A stretch of 64,000 nt of DNA, from the NCBI GenBank assembly GCA_965243715.1, contig CBDEVU010000017.1, positions 248,001 to 312,000 of the forward strand. Direction: 5' to 3'. Each line of letters begins with the position of its first letter. The first letter of the stretch is position 1. Of this stretch, positions 24,411 through 33,249 are shown piece after piece. The position numbers and the translations under genes are program-made. The notes under the pieces were generated by a model, which worked only from the letters and a program-made list of their open reading frames with translations, had not been told where the DNA came from and searched no databases. Source of the stretch: UBA11606 sp965243715. Its GTDB lineage: Bacteria; Actinomycetota; Acidimicrobiia; Acidimicrobiales; Aldehydirespiratoraceae.

Positions 24411-24647
24411 TCAAACCTTTTGGCCCGCGGCCCGCATATCGACCACTACCCGCTCGATGCCGCGTTTGTCGATGGTCTTGATGCCCTTGGTGCTAACGCT
24501 GAGGGTGATCCAACGACGCTCGCTATTGAGATAAAAACGCTTCTTTTGGACGTTGGGGTTCCAGCGTCGACTCGAGCGGCGGTGCGAGTGTGACACCTGC
24601 TTACCAAAATGGGGCTTCTTGCCGGTGACCTGGCAGATTTTCGACAT
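24411..24647 (-). CDS. rpmB: 50S ribosomal protein L28
   Basis: 78 residues from ATG 24647, strong match to L28: 'CQVTGKKPHFGKQVSHSHRR', 'SSRRWNPNVQKKRF', 'RWITLSVSTKGIKTIDK'. Single N-terminal Cys, so not the four-Cys zinc form. Upstream 24648-24662 contains AGGAGT close to the start. Divergent from ispH across a 99-nt spacer that must hold both promoters. Confidence 0.96.
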   Translation of the reverse strand: MSKICQVTGKKPHFGKQVSHSHRRSSRRWNPNVQKKRFYLNSERRWITLSVSTKGIKTIDKRGIERVVVDMRAAGQKV

Positions 24648-24746
24648 CGCGGAGACTCCTAGGCACTGGCAGTAAAACCAAACACGAACGAGTGAAAATC
24701 ATAGCAACGTGATCTCAGGTCTCCACCCAATCGTTAGCCTCAAATT

Positions 24747-25823
24747 GTGAGCATGGCCGATCTCTTTGAGTCTGCGACCCCTTCCGGCGTCGACCGTGTC
24801 CTACTCGCCGCGCCGCGGGGATTTTGTGCGGGCGTAGAGATGGCGATTAAGGCCCTCGCCTGGCTAGTTCGGGCCTTCGAGCCACCCGTCTACTGCTACC
24901 ACGAAATCGTCCACAATCAACTCGTCGTTCAACGCTTCGAAGAGTTGGGCGTGATTTTCGTTGACGACATCGCCGAAGTCGAACCCGGTCGGCCGATCAT
25001 GCTTTCGGCCCACGGCTCGGCGCCCGAAGTTGTCGAAGCGGCACGAGCACGCGGGGGTTATGTCATCGACGCGGTTTGTCCCCTAGTCACCAAAGTACAC
25101 CACGAGGTCAAGACGCGTGCGGGCAAGGGATACCAAATCGTCTACGTCGGCCACGAAGGTCACGAAGAGGCCATCGGTACCATGGCCGTCGCCCCCCAAG
25201 CCATCCACCGGGTCGAAACACCCGATGATGTGGCCGCTCTCCCCCAGTTTGAAACACCCGTTGCAGTGCTCGCCCAGACAACGCTTTCACATCGCGAATG
25301 GTCCGGTGTGGTGGACGCCACTCGCGACCGTTTCCCAGACCTCTGGGAACCCGGCCGCTCCGACCTTTGCTTTGCCACCACCAACCGCCAATTGGCGCTG
25401 ACGAAAATCGCGCCACGGTGCGACGCCATGGTCGTCATTGGCTCCGCCAACTCGTCGAACACGAACGCCCTCGCCGGACTCGCTATAGAGGCGGGTTGCC
25501 CACGCGTGTTTCGCATCAACGGTCCCCACGAACTCCCCACCGACCTTCGCGGGGTGGTGGGTGTCACCGCGGGAGCATCGGCCCCCGAGGACCTAGTACG
25601 CGCGGTGATCGACCACCTCGACCCGCGCCACGGGGTCGAGGAGGTTGCCGTCACCGAAGAAACCGAGTATTTCCCGCCGCCTCGGAACCTCCGCGAGTTG
25701 CTCGGAGCGATCGACGCGGCCGCCGCGTTGATGTTAGGTGGCACCGAGCGAGCCCCCCTCGACGACCGCACCATCGATGCCTCCGACGTCCTCGAATCCC
25801 TAACCGGCCCAGCCCCGCAGTGA
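24747..25823 (+). CDS. ispH: 4-hydroxy-3-methylbut-2-enyl diphosphate reductase
   Basis: 358 residues from GTG 24747; ATG at 24753 is equally possible. The three cluster cysteines are in 'PRGFCAGVEMAI', 'DAVCPLVTKVH' and 'DLCFATTNRQLAL'. 'YVGHEGHEEAIGTM', 'QTTLSHREW' and 'GSANSSNTNAL' supply the substrate contacts. Final step of the MEP isoprenoid pathway, giving IPP and DMAPP with a [4Fe-4S] cluster. The last four bases GTGA also start the next gene. Confidence 0.96.
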   Translation: MSMADLFESATPSGVDRVLLAAPRGFCAGVEMAIKALAWLVRAFEPPVYCYHEIVHNQLVVQRFEELGVIFVDDIAEVEPGRPIMLSAHGSAPEVVEAARARGGYVIDAVCPLVTKVHHEVKTRAGKGYQIVYVGHEGHEEAIGTMAVAPQAIHRVETPDDVAALPQFETPVAVLAQTTLSHREWSGVVDATRDRFPDLWEPGRSDLCFATTNRQLALTKIAPRCDAMVVIGSANSSNTNALAGLAIEAGCPRVFRINGPHELPTDLRGVVGVTAGASAPEDLVRAVIDHLDPRHGVEEVAVTEETEYFPPPRNLRELLGAIDAAAALMLGGTERAPLDDRTIDASDVLESLTGPAPQ

Positions 25824-26293
25824 GGCGCCCCCAACGACGCCCGCCCCTCATCGTCGGCTGGCGAGAATGGGTCCTAGTCAACGGGTTGAGTTGTCCCACT
25901 CCGCTCAAGGCTAAGATCGATACGGGGGCCGCCACCTCGTCGCTGCATGCGCCGCTGCTCGAACACTTCCAACGCAACGCAGAACCCTGGGTTCGGTTCA
26001 TGCTGCGCCCGCATCAGCGAACCTCACACGACACCACCGTAGCCGAAGCCCCGCTCATCGACGAGCGCCGGATCCGTTCCTCCAATGGGCAAAGCGAGCT
26101 TCGCCCCGTAATTGAATCGTTGATCACCATCGGCGATCGTCGCTGGAACGTGCAGTTCACCCTCACCCGCCGCGACACAATGGGATTTCGGATGCTGCTC
26201 GGACGCCGCGCTCTTCGTGGTCGAGCCATCGTCGACGTGAGCCGCTCCCACGCCACCGGACTGCCTTATTCCATAACTCCGCCGCCGAACTAG
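25820..26293 (+). CDS. RimK-associated 'ATP-dependent zinc protease' family (retropepsin-like) protein
   Basis: 157 residues from GTG 25820, overlapping the ispH stop by 4 nt (GTGA), which decides against the much longer open frame starting at 25298. Family blocks: 'IVGWREWVLVNGL', the aspartic-protease-like 'AKIDTGAATSSLHA', 'IRSSNGQSELRPVIE' and 'FRMLLGRRALRGRAIVDVSR'. Often next to RimK-like ATP-grasp ligases; none is here. True activity of the family is uncertain. Confidence 0.85.
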   Translation: MRRPQRRPPLIVGWREWVLVNGLSCPTPLKAKIDTGAATSSLHAPLLEHFQRNAEPWVRFMLRPHQRTSHDTTVAEAPLIDERRIRSSNGQSELRPVIESLITIGDRRWNVQFTLTRRDTMGFRMLLGRRALRGRAIVDVSRSHATGLPYSITPPPN

Positions 26294-27021
26294 TCGCCGG
26301 TGTCGGGGGCAGGTTCATCGCCCGCGAGCACGCGGGCCTCGATATAGAGGTCGCTCAGATCCTGATACAGGCGATTGGTAAGGTCGCTCACTACCCGCCG
26401 CGCCACGCGACCCTCGCCGCGAGGCGGTGGGAAAATCGGATCTCCGATAACCGCCACGATACGAACGGGGCGGGGGATCTTGGCCCCCAGCGGAAGAGCA
26501 CGGGAAATGCCGCCAATGCCGACCGGGACGATGGGAATGCCCGATCGAATAGCAACGAACGACGGGCCATCGAGCACCAGGTCTCGCTTCAGTCGGGCTC
26601 CCGTTTGACGGGTCCCCTCCGGGAACATAACCAGCGGCTCGCCCAACCCCAACACGTCCTCGGCCGCTCGCAGAGCCGCTCGATCGGCGGTACCGCGTTC
26701 AACGGAGAAGCCGCCCATGATGCTCAAGAAGGTGCCGAGGGGCTTGAAGTTCCACAGGTTCGCCTTGCCCATGAAGCGAAGCCGACGGGAGGTGACCATG
26801 CCGATGATTGGCGCATCAAGAAACGAACGGTGGACGCCAGACAAGATAAACGGGCCATCAGGTAGGTTCTCCTTGCCTTCCACCCGCAGGCGGAAAACGA
26901 CCTTTATGGCGCTGAAAAATAGGGTCCACATCACTCGGTAGAGCACCCGACCGGCGAGAGACTGACGGCTTCGAGCTTCAGAATCTCCCGCTTGGGATCC
27001 GTATCGGTTGGCCCGTTTCAT
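26290..27021 (-). CDS. plsC: 1-acyl-sn-glycerol-3-phosphate acyltransferase
   Basis: 243 residues. HX4D acyltransferase motif 'GVHRSFLDAPIIG' and the glycerol-phosphate motif 'MFPEGTRQTGARLKRD'; 'IPIVPVGIGG' is block IV. An N-terminal segment near 28-43 ('VMWTLFFSAIKVVFRL') is probably membrane associated. Makes phosphatidic acid. Its ATG overlaps the aroA-cmk stop (ATGA at 27021-27018); in several bacteria cmk and plsC are also neighbours. Convergent with the preceding plus-strand gene (4-nt overlap). Confidence 0.92.
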   Translation of the reverse strand: MKRANRYGSQAGDSEARSRQSLAGRVLYRVMWTLFFSAIKVVFRLRVEGKENLPDGPFILSGVHRSFLDAPIIGMVTSRRLRFMGKANLWNFKPLGTFLSIMGGFSVERGTADRAALRAAEDVLGLGEPLVMFPEGTRQTGARLKRDLVLDGPSFVAIRSGIPIVPVGIGGISRALPLGAKIPRPVRIVAVIGDPIFPPPRGEGRVARRVVSDLTNRLYQDLSDLYIEARVLAGDEPAPDTGD

Positions 27022-28937
27022 TTGTTCTCCGTTCGCGCTTGGAACCGGTCGACCAGCGATGCCACGACCTCGTCAATAGTAAGCCCGGTGGTGTCCACCA
27101 AAATCGCGTCGTTAGCTTCGGTCAGCGGATCAGCGGCTCGCGTCGAGTCGATTGTGTCACGGCGAGTTAGGTCCGCCGCAACGGTTGCTTCATCGAGCGA
27201 CGGGTCTTCGCTCGCTCGGCGCCGGGCCCGCTCGCTCGGATCAGCGGTGAGGTACACCTTGAGCGCTGCGTTCGGGAACACAACCGTGCCGATGTCGCGT
27301 CCCTCCAAAACGCCTCCCCCTTGAACTTGGGCCCAGGCCCGTTGCCGGCGGACGAGTTCGCGGCGAACTTCTGGATTCGCGGCCACCACGCTAACCGCTC
27401 GATTGACCTCGGGACTGCGAATAGCCGCCGTTGCGTCGACTCCATCGACCAAAACCTTCTCACGGCCAATGTCAATCTCAATCGCCTGGGCCGCGGCGGC
27501 CGCGGTCGGCCCATCGCTGGGATCCTGGCCTGCCTGAAGAAGTACCCATGCCACCGAACGGTACATGGCCCCCGTGTCGAGATACTTCAGGCCAAGTTGC
27601 GCGGCGAGCACCCGCGCCACACTGGACTTCCCCGAACCAGCGGGGCCGTCGATGGCGATCACCGACACGGCCGACGGTGTACGCAAGCCGTCCAAGACCG
27701 AGAAGAACCGCGGGAAGGTCTTGTTCACACACGACGGATTTTTGATCTCAATTCCGTCGACGACGAGACCAATCAAGGAAAATGCCATAGCCATACGATG
27801 ATCGTCGTAGGTCTCAAAAACCGTACCGTGTGGCCGTCCCTGCGGGTCTACGACGAAGCCGTCGCCGGTTTCACGGGCCTCAACCCCACAACGGTTCAGT
27901 TCAGTAACAATTGCTGCGATGCGGTCGCTCTCCTTGGCCCGAATGAAGCCGATTCCAGAGACCCTGGTCGGCGTTGTCGCGAAGGCCGCGACCGCGGCCA
28001 AAGTCGGTGCGGTGTCGGAGAAAGCCGAGAGATCAACGCCAACTCCTCGAACGGCACGACCAGAGACCTCAACCCAATCGTCGCCCCACCCCACCGCGCA
28101 ACCCATGGCCTCGAGCACGTCGACGAAGGCCATGTCGCCTTGTAGCGAGGCCCGACCCAAGCCCTCGACGCGAACTCGGCCGCCAGTGATGGCCGCCGCG
28201 GCAAGAAAGTAGGAGGCGGCCGATGCATCCGGTTCGATCTCGTAGTCGCAACCAACGTAGCCGCCACCCACCGACCAGGTATCGCCGGGATGTTCGTCGA
28301 CTCTTGCGCCGAAAGAACGCATAACGTTCGCCGTCATATCGATGTAGGGGCGCGAAACAGGCGCCGTTCCAAGGGTGATATCCAGCGCCGTCGCGCCTCC
28401 CGCCAACATCAGACCGGATATAAACTGACTCGATGTGTCGCCCGCCACGGTGACTTGGCCTTTGGTCATCGGCCCCGTGACCATGGCGGGGAGGTGGCCC
28501 TCGACGCCCAGTTCTTTAATCTCGACCCCCAGCGACCGTAGCGCGCCAAACTGGTCGCCCATCGGCCGGTCCCGGAGTTGCCGGTGGGCATCCACCACTA
28601 CGGGCGCGGTTGCGTGGCTGGCCAGCGGCACCACGAAACGGGCCGTGGTGCCGGATTGGTTAGCGTTAAGCGTCTCGACGATTGGTTGCAGCGACGGACC
28701 CCGACCGTGGACCACGACCTCATGGCGATCCTCGTCCAACTCGACTCTGACACCGAGAGCCCCGATAGCCTCGATCATTGCCTGAGTGTCGTCGGCGAAT
28801 AGCACTTGGCGCAACGTGCTCTTACCCTCGGCCAGCGCAGCACAAGCCAGCGCACGGTTGGTGATGCTCTTGGAACCCGGCAGGGCCACCGTCGCGTCGA
28901 GAAGCAACGCCAGCGGCACTATCTCGCGTGACTCCAT
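27018..28937 (-). CDS. aroA-cmk: Fused EPSP synthase (AroA) and cytidylate kinase (Cmk)
   Basis: About 639 residues from ATG 28937 (a TTG 6 nt upstream is less likely). Residues 1 to about 422 are EPSP synthase: 'LPGSKSITNRALACAALAEG' (PEP and shikimate-3-P Lys, Ser), 'LNANQSGTTARFVVPL', 'DTSSQFISGLMLAG' and 'RAKESDRIAAIVTEL'. From about 427 a CMP kinase begins: 'VIAIDGPAGSGKSSVARVLA' (P-loop), 'KYLDTGAMYRSVAWVLL', 'LEGRDIGTVVFPNA' and 'TRRDTIDSTRAADPLTEAND'. No break separates the two. Joins the shikimate pathway's sixth step to CMP/dCMP phosphorylation in one chain. Confidence 0.93.
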   Translation of the reverse strand: MESREIVPLALLLDATVALPGSKSITNRALACAALAEGKSTLRQVLFADDTQAMIEAIGALGVRVELDEDRHEVVVHGRGPSLQPIVETLNANQSGTTARFVVPLASHATAPVVVDAHRQLRDRPMGDQFGALRSLGVEIKELGVEGHLPAMVTGPMTKGQVTVAGDTSSQFISGLMLAGGATALDITLGTAPVSRPYIDMTANVMRSFGARVDEHPGDTWSVGGGYVGCDYEIEPDASAASYFLAAAAITGGRVRVEGLGRASLQGDMAFVDVLEAMGCAVGWGDDWVEVSGRAVRGVGVDLSAFSDTAPTLAAVAAFATTPTRVSGIGFIRAKESDRIAAIVTELNRCGVEARETGDGFVVDPQGRPHGTVFETYDDHRMAMAFSLIGLVVDGIEIKNPSCVNKTFPRFFSVLDGLRTPSAVSVIAIDGPAGSGKSSVARVLAAQLGLKYLDTGAMYRSVAWVLLQAGQDPSDGPTAAAAAQAIEIDIGREKVLVDGVDATAAIRSPEVNRAVSVVAANPEVRRELVRRQRAWAQVQGGGVLEGRDIGTVVFPNAALKVYLTADPSERARRRASEDPSLDEATVAADLTRRDTIDSTRAADPLTEANDAILVDTTGLTIDEVVASLVDRFQARTENK

Positions 28938-28953
28938 AGTCAAGATTCTATCG

Positions 28954-30030
28954 TCATGATTCCAAGGCCCGAAGCGAAGGCCGATAGCCGAGGGCCATGA
29001 GGCCGCCCTGAAGACGTTCGGCTCGGTCCGTTTCGATCAACAAGACTATGACCCCGCGCGGACCTTCGGCCGAGTGTGCTATCTCGAGATCGTAGATGTT
29101 GACATCCAACTCCGCGGCCAGGGAGGCCACCGCGGCAAGTTCGCCCTGGCGATCGAGGACGGGGACCCGCATCTCGCTCATCGCCGCGGGAATAGGTGCT
29201 GTGGTGGGCAGATTCCGCCGCGCCGTGCGGGCCGATTCGAGTTGCTGGACGAGCATCTCGTGATTGCTGGCCGCGACTACCTCGCGGACGACTTGGAGCC
29301 GATCAAGCAACTCATCGAGCACCTCAACAATGGCTTCGCTGTTCTGCGTGCAAATATCGGGCCAAATCGTTGGTGATCCAGCAGCGATCCGCGTCATGTC
29401 ACGAAAACCGCCCGCCGCCAAACGAAGCAAGATGCGGTGCTCATCGGCGCGGGAATCGGCTAGTCGCATGAGGGTCGCGGCGGTGAGGTGAGGGACGTGG
29501 GAGACAATCGCGACGAGCATGTCGTGGCGATCAGGCGGCATCGCGATCACCTGGGCACCAGTGGCCGAAACGACCTCGCTGACCGACGCAAAGGCCGTGT
29601 CGTGGGTTGTCGGGGTCGGGGTAAGGACCCAGGTTGTCCCGCGGAAGAGATCGGCCGTGGCTCCCTCGAGGCCGTCTTGTTCGCTGCCCGCCATTGGATG
29701 ACCACCCACGAACTGTGGGTTATCGACGGCATTCACGATCGGGGCTTTGACGGAGCCCACATCGGTGACGACGGCGACGCCTCTGGCCAACAACTCGCGG
29801 GCTATCCCGGCCACGTCTCCGACTGGTGTGGCCACCACCGCGAGGTCACACGGCGCAAGGTCGTCTAGCGCACACGAACCGTCGATGGCACCGACCTGGA
29901 TCGCCGCGGCGAGGCGGTCGTCATCGTGGTCAACACCGATCACTCGCCAACCATTAGCCCGCAGGGACAGTCCGACGGAACCTCCGATGAGGCCCACACC
30001 AACGATGGCTGCGGTTCGAGGTACGGTCAC
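28954..30030 (-). CDS. tyrA: Prephenate dehydrogenase with ACT domain
   Basis: 358 residues from GTG 30030; GGGGG lies 2-7 nt before it, and codons further upstream read into a tandem duplication. NAD site 'AAIVGVGLIGGSVGLSL'; substrate motifs 'FVGGHPMAGSEQDGLEGA' and 'ATLMRLADSRADEHRILLRL'. The last ~70 residues ('LAAVASLAAELDVNIYDLEI') are an ACT domain, which may sense tyrosine. Converts prephenate to 4-hydroxyphenylpyruvate. Sits immediately upstream of aroA-cmk: aromatic pathway pair. Confidence 0.92.
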   Translation of the reverse strand: MTVPRTAAIVGVGLIGGSVGLSLRANGWRVIGVDHDDDRLAAAIQVGAIDGSCALDDLAPCDLAVVATPVGDVAGIARELLARGVAVVTDVGSVKAPIVNAVDNPQFVGGHPMAGSEQDGLEGATADLFRGTTWVLTPTPTTHDTAFASVSEVVSATGAQVIAMPPDRHDMLVAIVSHVPHLTAATLMRLADSRADEHRILLRLAAGGFRDMTRIAAGSPTIWPDICTQNSEAIVEVLDELLDRLQVVREVVAASNHEMLVQQLESARTARRNLPTTAPIPAAMSEMRVPVLDRQGELAAVASLAAELDVNIYDLEIAHSAEGPRGVIVLLIETDRAERLQGGLMALGYRPSLRALES

Positions 30031-30045
30031 GGCCCCCAAGTTTAC

Positions 30046-30118
30046 CGGCGCCAACCGGTTCAACTGGTCGCTTAGTTGTCGGCGCCAACCGGTTCAACTG
30101 GTCGCTTAGTTGTCGGCG
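30046..30118. repeat. 34-bp tandem duplication covering the rluB stop codon
   Basis: A perfect 34-bp unit starting CGGCGCCAACCGG runs at 30046-30079 and again at 30080-30113, with five more bases of a third copy. Each copy includes the minus-strand 'GAC AAC TAA' end of rluB, so a second TAA follows the real one. It lengthens the rluB-tyrA spacer and lies just upstream of the tyrA ribosome binding site. Confidence 0.95.
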
Positions 30119-30834
30119 ACGGCTAGTTCCAAGGATCGGACCTCGTCGCGGCTGAGGTTGCGCCAAGCCCCGGGCTTCAGCTGTCGATCAACGAGGGATC
30201 CAATGCGGGTCCGTACTAGTCGCTCGACCGGATGTCCCACAGCGTCGAACATGCGCCGGACCTGTCGGTTGCGTCCCTCATGGATGGTGAGTCGGATCAA
30301 ACTAGGCTCCACCGCGCTCACGCGGGCACGCTCCGTTGGACCGTCATCTAGTTCGACCCCGTCACGCAGTTCGCGCAAAGCGGCGCGTGACGGAACGCCT
30401 TTGACCAGCGCGAGATACTCCTTCTCCACGCCAAAACTTGGGTGAGTGAGGCGCTGGGTCAACTGACCGTCGTTGGTGAGAATCAACAGGCCTTCGCTGT
30501 CTCGGTCGAGCCGCCCGACCGAAAAAACCCGCGGTTCGCTCGGCACCGACTGAATAACGGTTGGGCGGCCTTGGGGATCATCGGCGGTGGTGATGACCCC
30601 AGTCGGCTTGTTGAGCAGGTAGTAGACGAGACCGGGCTTGATTCCGATCGGCGCGCCGTCGACCGCCACGATCGACGTGTCGACATCCACCCGCCGGCCC
30701 AGTATCGCCACCTCGCCATCAACGGTTACTCGGCCCGCCGCGATGATGTCGTCACACCCGCGCCGACTCCCGAACCCCAACCGTGCGAGAACCTTCTGCA
30801 GGCGCACACCTTCGTGGTGCGGGGCGTCGCTCAT
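30106..30834 (-). CDS. rluB: Pseudouridine synthase, RsuA/RluB family
   Basis: 242 residues from ATG 30834, which overlaps the scpB stop (ATGA) and sits before 'VRLQKVLARLGFGSRRGC', an S4 RNA-binding domain. Catalytic domain: 'FSVGRLDRDSEGLLILTNDG' with the active-site Asp, 'VEKEYLALVKG' and 'RLTIHEGRNRQVRRMFDAVG'. Probably modifies 23S rRNA. Gene order scpA-scpB-rluB is conserved in actinobacteria. The stop lies in the tandem duplication. Confidence 0.93.
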   Translation of the reverse strand: MSDAPHHEGVRLQKVLARLGFGSRRGCDDIIAAGRVTVDGEVAILGRRVDVDTSIVAVDGAPIGIKPGLVYYLLNKPTGVITTADDPQGRPTVIQSVPSEPRVFSVGRLDRDSEGLLILTNDGQLTQRLTHPSFGVEKEYLALVKGVPSRAALRELRDGVELDDGPTERARVSAVEPSLIRLTIHEGRNRQVRRMFDAVGHPVERLVRTRIGSLVDRQLKPGAWRNLSRDEVRSLELAVADN

Positions 30835-31421
30835 GACGTCGGCTCCGTATCGTCGTGGTCTGGAGTAACCCACAGGCTCCGCTCTAGTGCCTCGATCACC
30901 TCATTCGGGGGGAAGAACTCGCCTAGGGCGGGCAAGTCGTCGATCGAGTCGAGTCCGAGTCGTTCGAGAAGAGAGGTCGTGGTGCCGTAAAGAACGGCCT
31001 GGCCGGGACCAGGGTCGCGTGCGACCTCGTCGACGTAACCTCGCTGCTGAAGGGTGCGCATAACCCCATCGACGTTGACCCCGCGGATAGCCGCAATTTG
31101 GTTCCGCGACACCGGCTGTTTGTAGGCTACGACCGCCAATGTTTCTAGGGCTGCCGCGGATAGGCGGGCTGACTGACCGTCGAGCACGAAGCGTTCGACG
31201 TATGGCGCTTGGTCGATGGAGGTTTGGTAGCGATACCCGCCCGCGACCCGAGCCAAAATGAACCCCCGCCCGTCGGCGACGTACTCAGCGGCCAATGTGT
31301 CGCAGATGTCGATCACCTCGTCGGGCGCGGCACCGACGAGACGACCAAGCAGTTCAGGGGGTAGTGGATCTTCGGCCACCAACAAGATCGCTTCGAGCGC
31401 CGCCGCCACGTAATCAGCCAT
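30831..31421 (-). CDS. scpB: Segregation and condensation protein B
   Basis: 196 residues. Two winged-helix domains: 'ALEAILLVAEDPLPPELLGR' at the start and 'LAVVAYKQPVSRNQIAAIRG' then 'VMRTLQQRGYVDEVARDPGPG' in the second, all typical ScpB blocks. The acidic tail is not conserved. Partner of ScpA and SMC in chromosome condensation. One nucleotide separates it from scpA; its stop overlaps rluB. Confidence 0.94.
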   Translation of the reverse strand: MADYVAAALEAILLVAEDPLPPELLGRLVGAAPDEVIDICDTLAAEYVADGRGFILARVAGGYRYQTSIDQAPYVERFVLDGQSARLSAAALETLAVVAYKQPVSRNQIAAIRGVNVDGVMRTLQQRGYVDEVARDPGPGQAVLYGTTTSLLERLGLDSIDDLPALGEFFPPNEVIEALERSLWVTPDHDDTEPTS

Positions 31422-31422
31422 C

Positions 31423-32202
31423 TCAGCCCTCGTAGAAATCGATCACGAGGTCGCTAGCAGTTACCTCGTCACCGCCGGTCCAGACCACCGTAATCTCGCC
31501 AAACGTCGACAGCTGCTGCAAGTCAACGAGTCCTTGTTTGAAAAGTTCGAGAACGGCCAAGAAACGCACGACTACCTCAATGCGATCAACGAGTTCGGCC
31601 GTGAGTTGCCGAAAAGTTACAGAACCAACGGTCGATAGCTCATCGAGCAACTCGTCCACCGCCTCGGCCACCGTGACCTTGATCGGCGTGATGTGGGAGA
31701 GGTCGACCCGAACCTCCGGTTGGGGAGCCGTGGCTCGAAGATAGGCTTGGCGAAGATCGTCGGGTGTCGTGTTCTTGAGCAAGTCAGGGGCGAGGCTCAC
31801 GAAGCGTTCTTCAACCAGTCCCACACGGCGAGGATACGAACGAGCCGCTTCGACCGACAGCTTCCGCAACATCGTCGCCGCGTCCTTGAACGTTTTGCAC
31901 TCGACCAAGCGAGCGAGCAAAAGATCACGCTCTTCCCACCGGCCTAGTTCGTCGTCGAGGTCGATCTCGCCGTCTACGGGAAGGAGCCGGCGGGCCTTGA
32001 GTTCCACCAAAGTCGCGGCGATCAGCAAGAACTCGGTGGCGACCTCGAGGTCAAGTCGGTCCAGCCATTCCAGTTCCGTGAGGTAGGCATCAACGATCTC
32101 TGACAGGTCGATATCGTACAACTCGACCTGCTCGCGCAAGATGAGGTGCAACAAAAGATCAAACGGTCCGGCGAAAACCGGCGTATGCACCTCGTAGGCC
32201 AC
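31423..32202 (-). CDS. scpA: Segregation and condensation protein A
   Basis: 259 residues from GTG 32202, which yields the usual ScpA start 'AYEVHTPVFAGPFDLLLHLI'; a TTG at 32241 would add 13 atypical residues. Further blocks: 'EQVELYDIDLSEIVDAYLTE', 'ATEFLLIAATLVELKARRLL', and a C-terminal winged helix ('VVRFLAVLELFKQGLVDLQQ'). Kleisin subunit bridging SMC heads. Diverges from trpS with 60 nt between starts. Confidence 0.94.
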   Translation of the reverse strand: MAYEVHTPVFAGPFDLLLHLILREQVELYDIDLSEIVDAYLTELEWLDRLDLEVATEFLLIAATLVELKARRLLPVDGEIDLDDELGRWEERDLLLARLVECKTFKDAATMLRKLSVEAARSYPRRVGLVEERFVSLAPDLLKNTTPDDLRQAYLRATAPQPEVRVDLSHITPIKVTVAEAVDELLDELSTVGSVTFRQLTAELVDRIEVVVRFLAVLELFKQGLVDLQQLSTFGEITVVWTGGDEVTASDLVIDFYEG

Positions 32203-32262
32203 TGTGGTGACGATAGGCCGCGATCGGCCGCGTGCAACCAAATGCCTCTACGCTGGCCGCCT

Positions 32263-33249
32263 ATGAGGCGCGTATTTTCCGGCATTCAACCAACAGGTGA
32301 ACAACACCTCGGCAACCTCCTTGGCGCCACCCGAAACTGGGTGCGGATGCAGCACGAAACCGACGCCATCTTTTGTGTGGTTGATCTCCACGCTGTCACC
32401 GTGCCCCAGCCCCCGGGCGAAGTTCGGGAAGGGTCGTTGCGCTTGGCTCAGTTGCTGATGGCGGTCGGCCTTGACCCCGAAACATGCACGTTGTTCGTGC
32501 AGAGCCATGTCAAAGAACACGCCGAATGCGGCTGGCTGATGGCGTGTACGGTGGGTTACGGCGAACTCAGTCGCATGACCCAGTTCAAAGACAAAAGCGC
32601 ACGTCACGATTTCATCTCGGCGGGACTCTTCACGTACCCGGCCCTGCAAACGGCTGACATTGTCTTGTACGACACCGACGATGTGCCCGTGGGCGACGAT
32701 CAACGCCAGCACCTCGAAATCGCCCGCGATATTGCCGAACGGTTCAACCGTCGCTACGGCGACACCTTCGTCGTACCTTCCGCGGTCATCTCGCCACTTG
32801 GGGCGCGGGTCATGGACCTCCAGAGCCCCACGGACAAAATGTCAAAGTCACTCGCTTCACCGAAAGGAACTATTGGCCTGCTCGACGAACCAAAGGCCAT
32901 CGAAAAAAAAATCAAGAGCGCTGTGACCGACAGCGACGGCGAGGTCCGGTTCGACCAAGCCACCAAGCCAGGCATCGCCAACCTGTTGTCGATTCTTGGC
33001 GCCGCGACCAACCGGGACCCAGCGCAACTCGCCGACACCTACGAGCAGTACGGGGCGCTGAAAGTAGACACAGCGGAAGCGGTCGTGGAACTCCTCCGCC
33101 CGATCCAGGAGCGCTTCCGCGAACTTGAGGCCGACCCAGGCGAAACGACGCGTCTGCTACGAGTCGGGGCAGAGAAGGCCCGCTCGATCGCCTCCGTCAC
33201 CATGGAGCGAGCCCGCCACAATATTGGGTTGCTCGAGTCCCAAGGCTAA
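32263..33249 (+). CDS. trpS: Tryptophanyl-tRNA synthetase
   Basis: 328 residues from ATG 32263. Class I signatures: HIGH-equivalent 'PTGEQHLGNLLGA' and KMSKS in 'TDKMSKSLASPKG'. 'CTVGYGELSRMTQFKDKS' and 'YPALQTADIVLYDTDDVPVG' are typical TrpRS. Charges tRNA-Trp. Longer open frame from 32146 is antisense to scpA. Ends 4 nt into the convergent HD-domain gene. Confidence 0.96.
   Translation: MRRVFSGIQPTGEQHLGNLLGATRNWVRMQHETDAIFCVVDLHAVTVPQPPGEVREGSLRLAQLLMAVGLDPETCTLFVQSHVKEHAECGWLMACTVGYGELSRMTQFKDKSARHDFISAGLFTYPALQTADIVLYDTDDVPVGDDQRQHLEIARDIAERFNRRYGDTFVVPSAVISPLGARVMDLQSPTDKMSKSLASPKGTIGLLDEPKAIEKKIKSAVTDSDGEVRFDQATKPGIANLLSILGAATNRDPAQLADTYEQYGALKVDTAEAVVELLRPIQERFRELEADPGETTRLLRVGAEKARSIASVTMERARHNIGLLESQG

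Noticed and set aside
24174..24593. Plus-strand frame of 139 codons across rpmG/rpmB
   Set aside because: It runs antisense to two clear ribosomal protein genes and shows no family features.
27321..28145. Plus-strand frame of 274 codons inside aroA-cmk
   Set aside because: High-GC antisense shadow; composition is Arg/His-rich and no motif is visible.
30046..30118. CRISPR-like repeat
   Set aside because: Two contiguous 34-bp copies without spacers, over a stop codon: a tandem duplication, not an array. No cas genes in the window.
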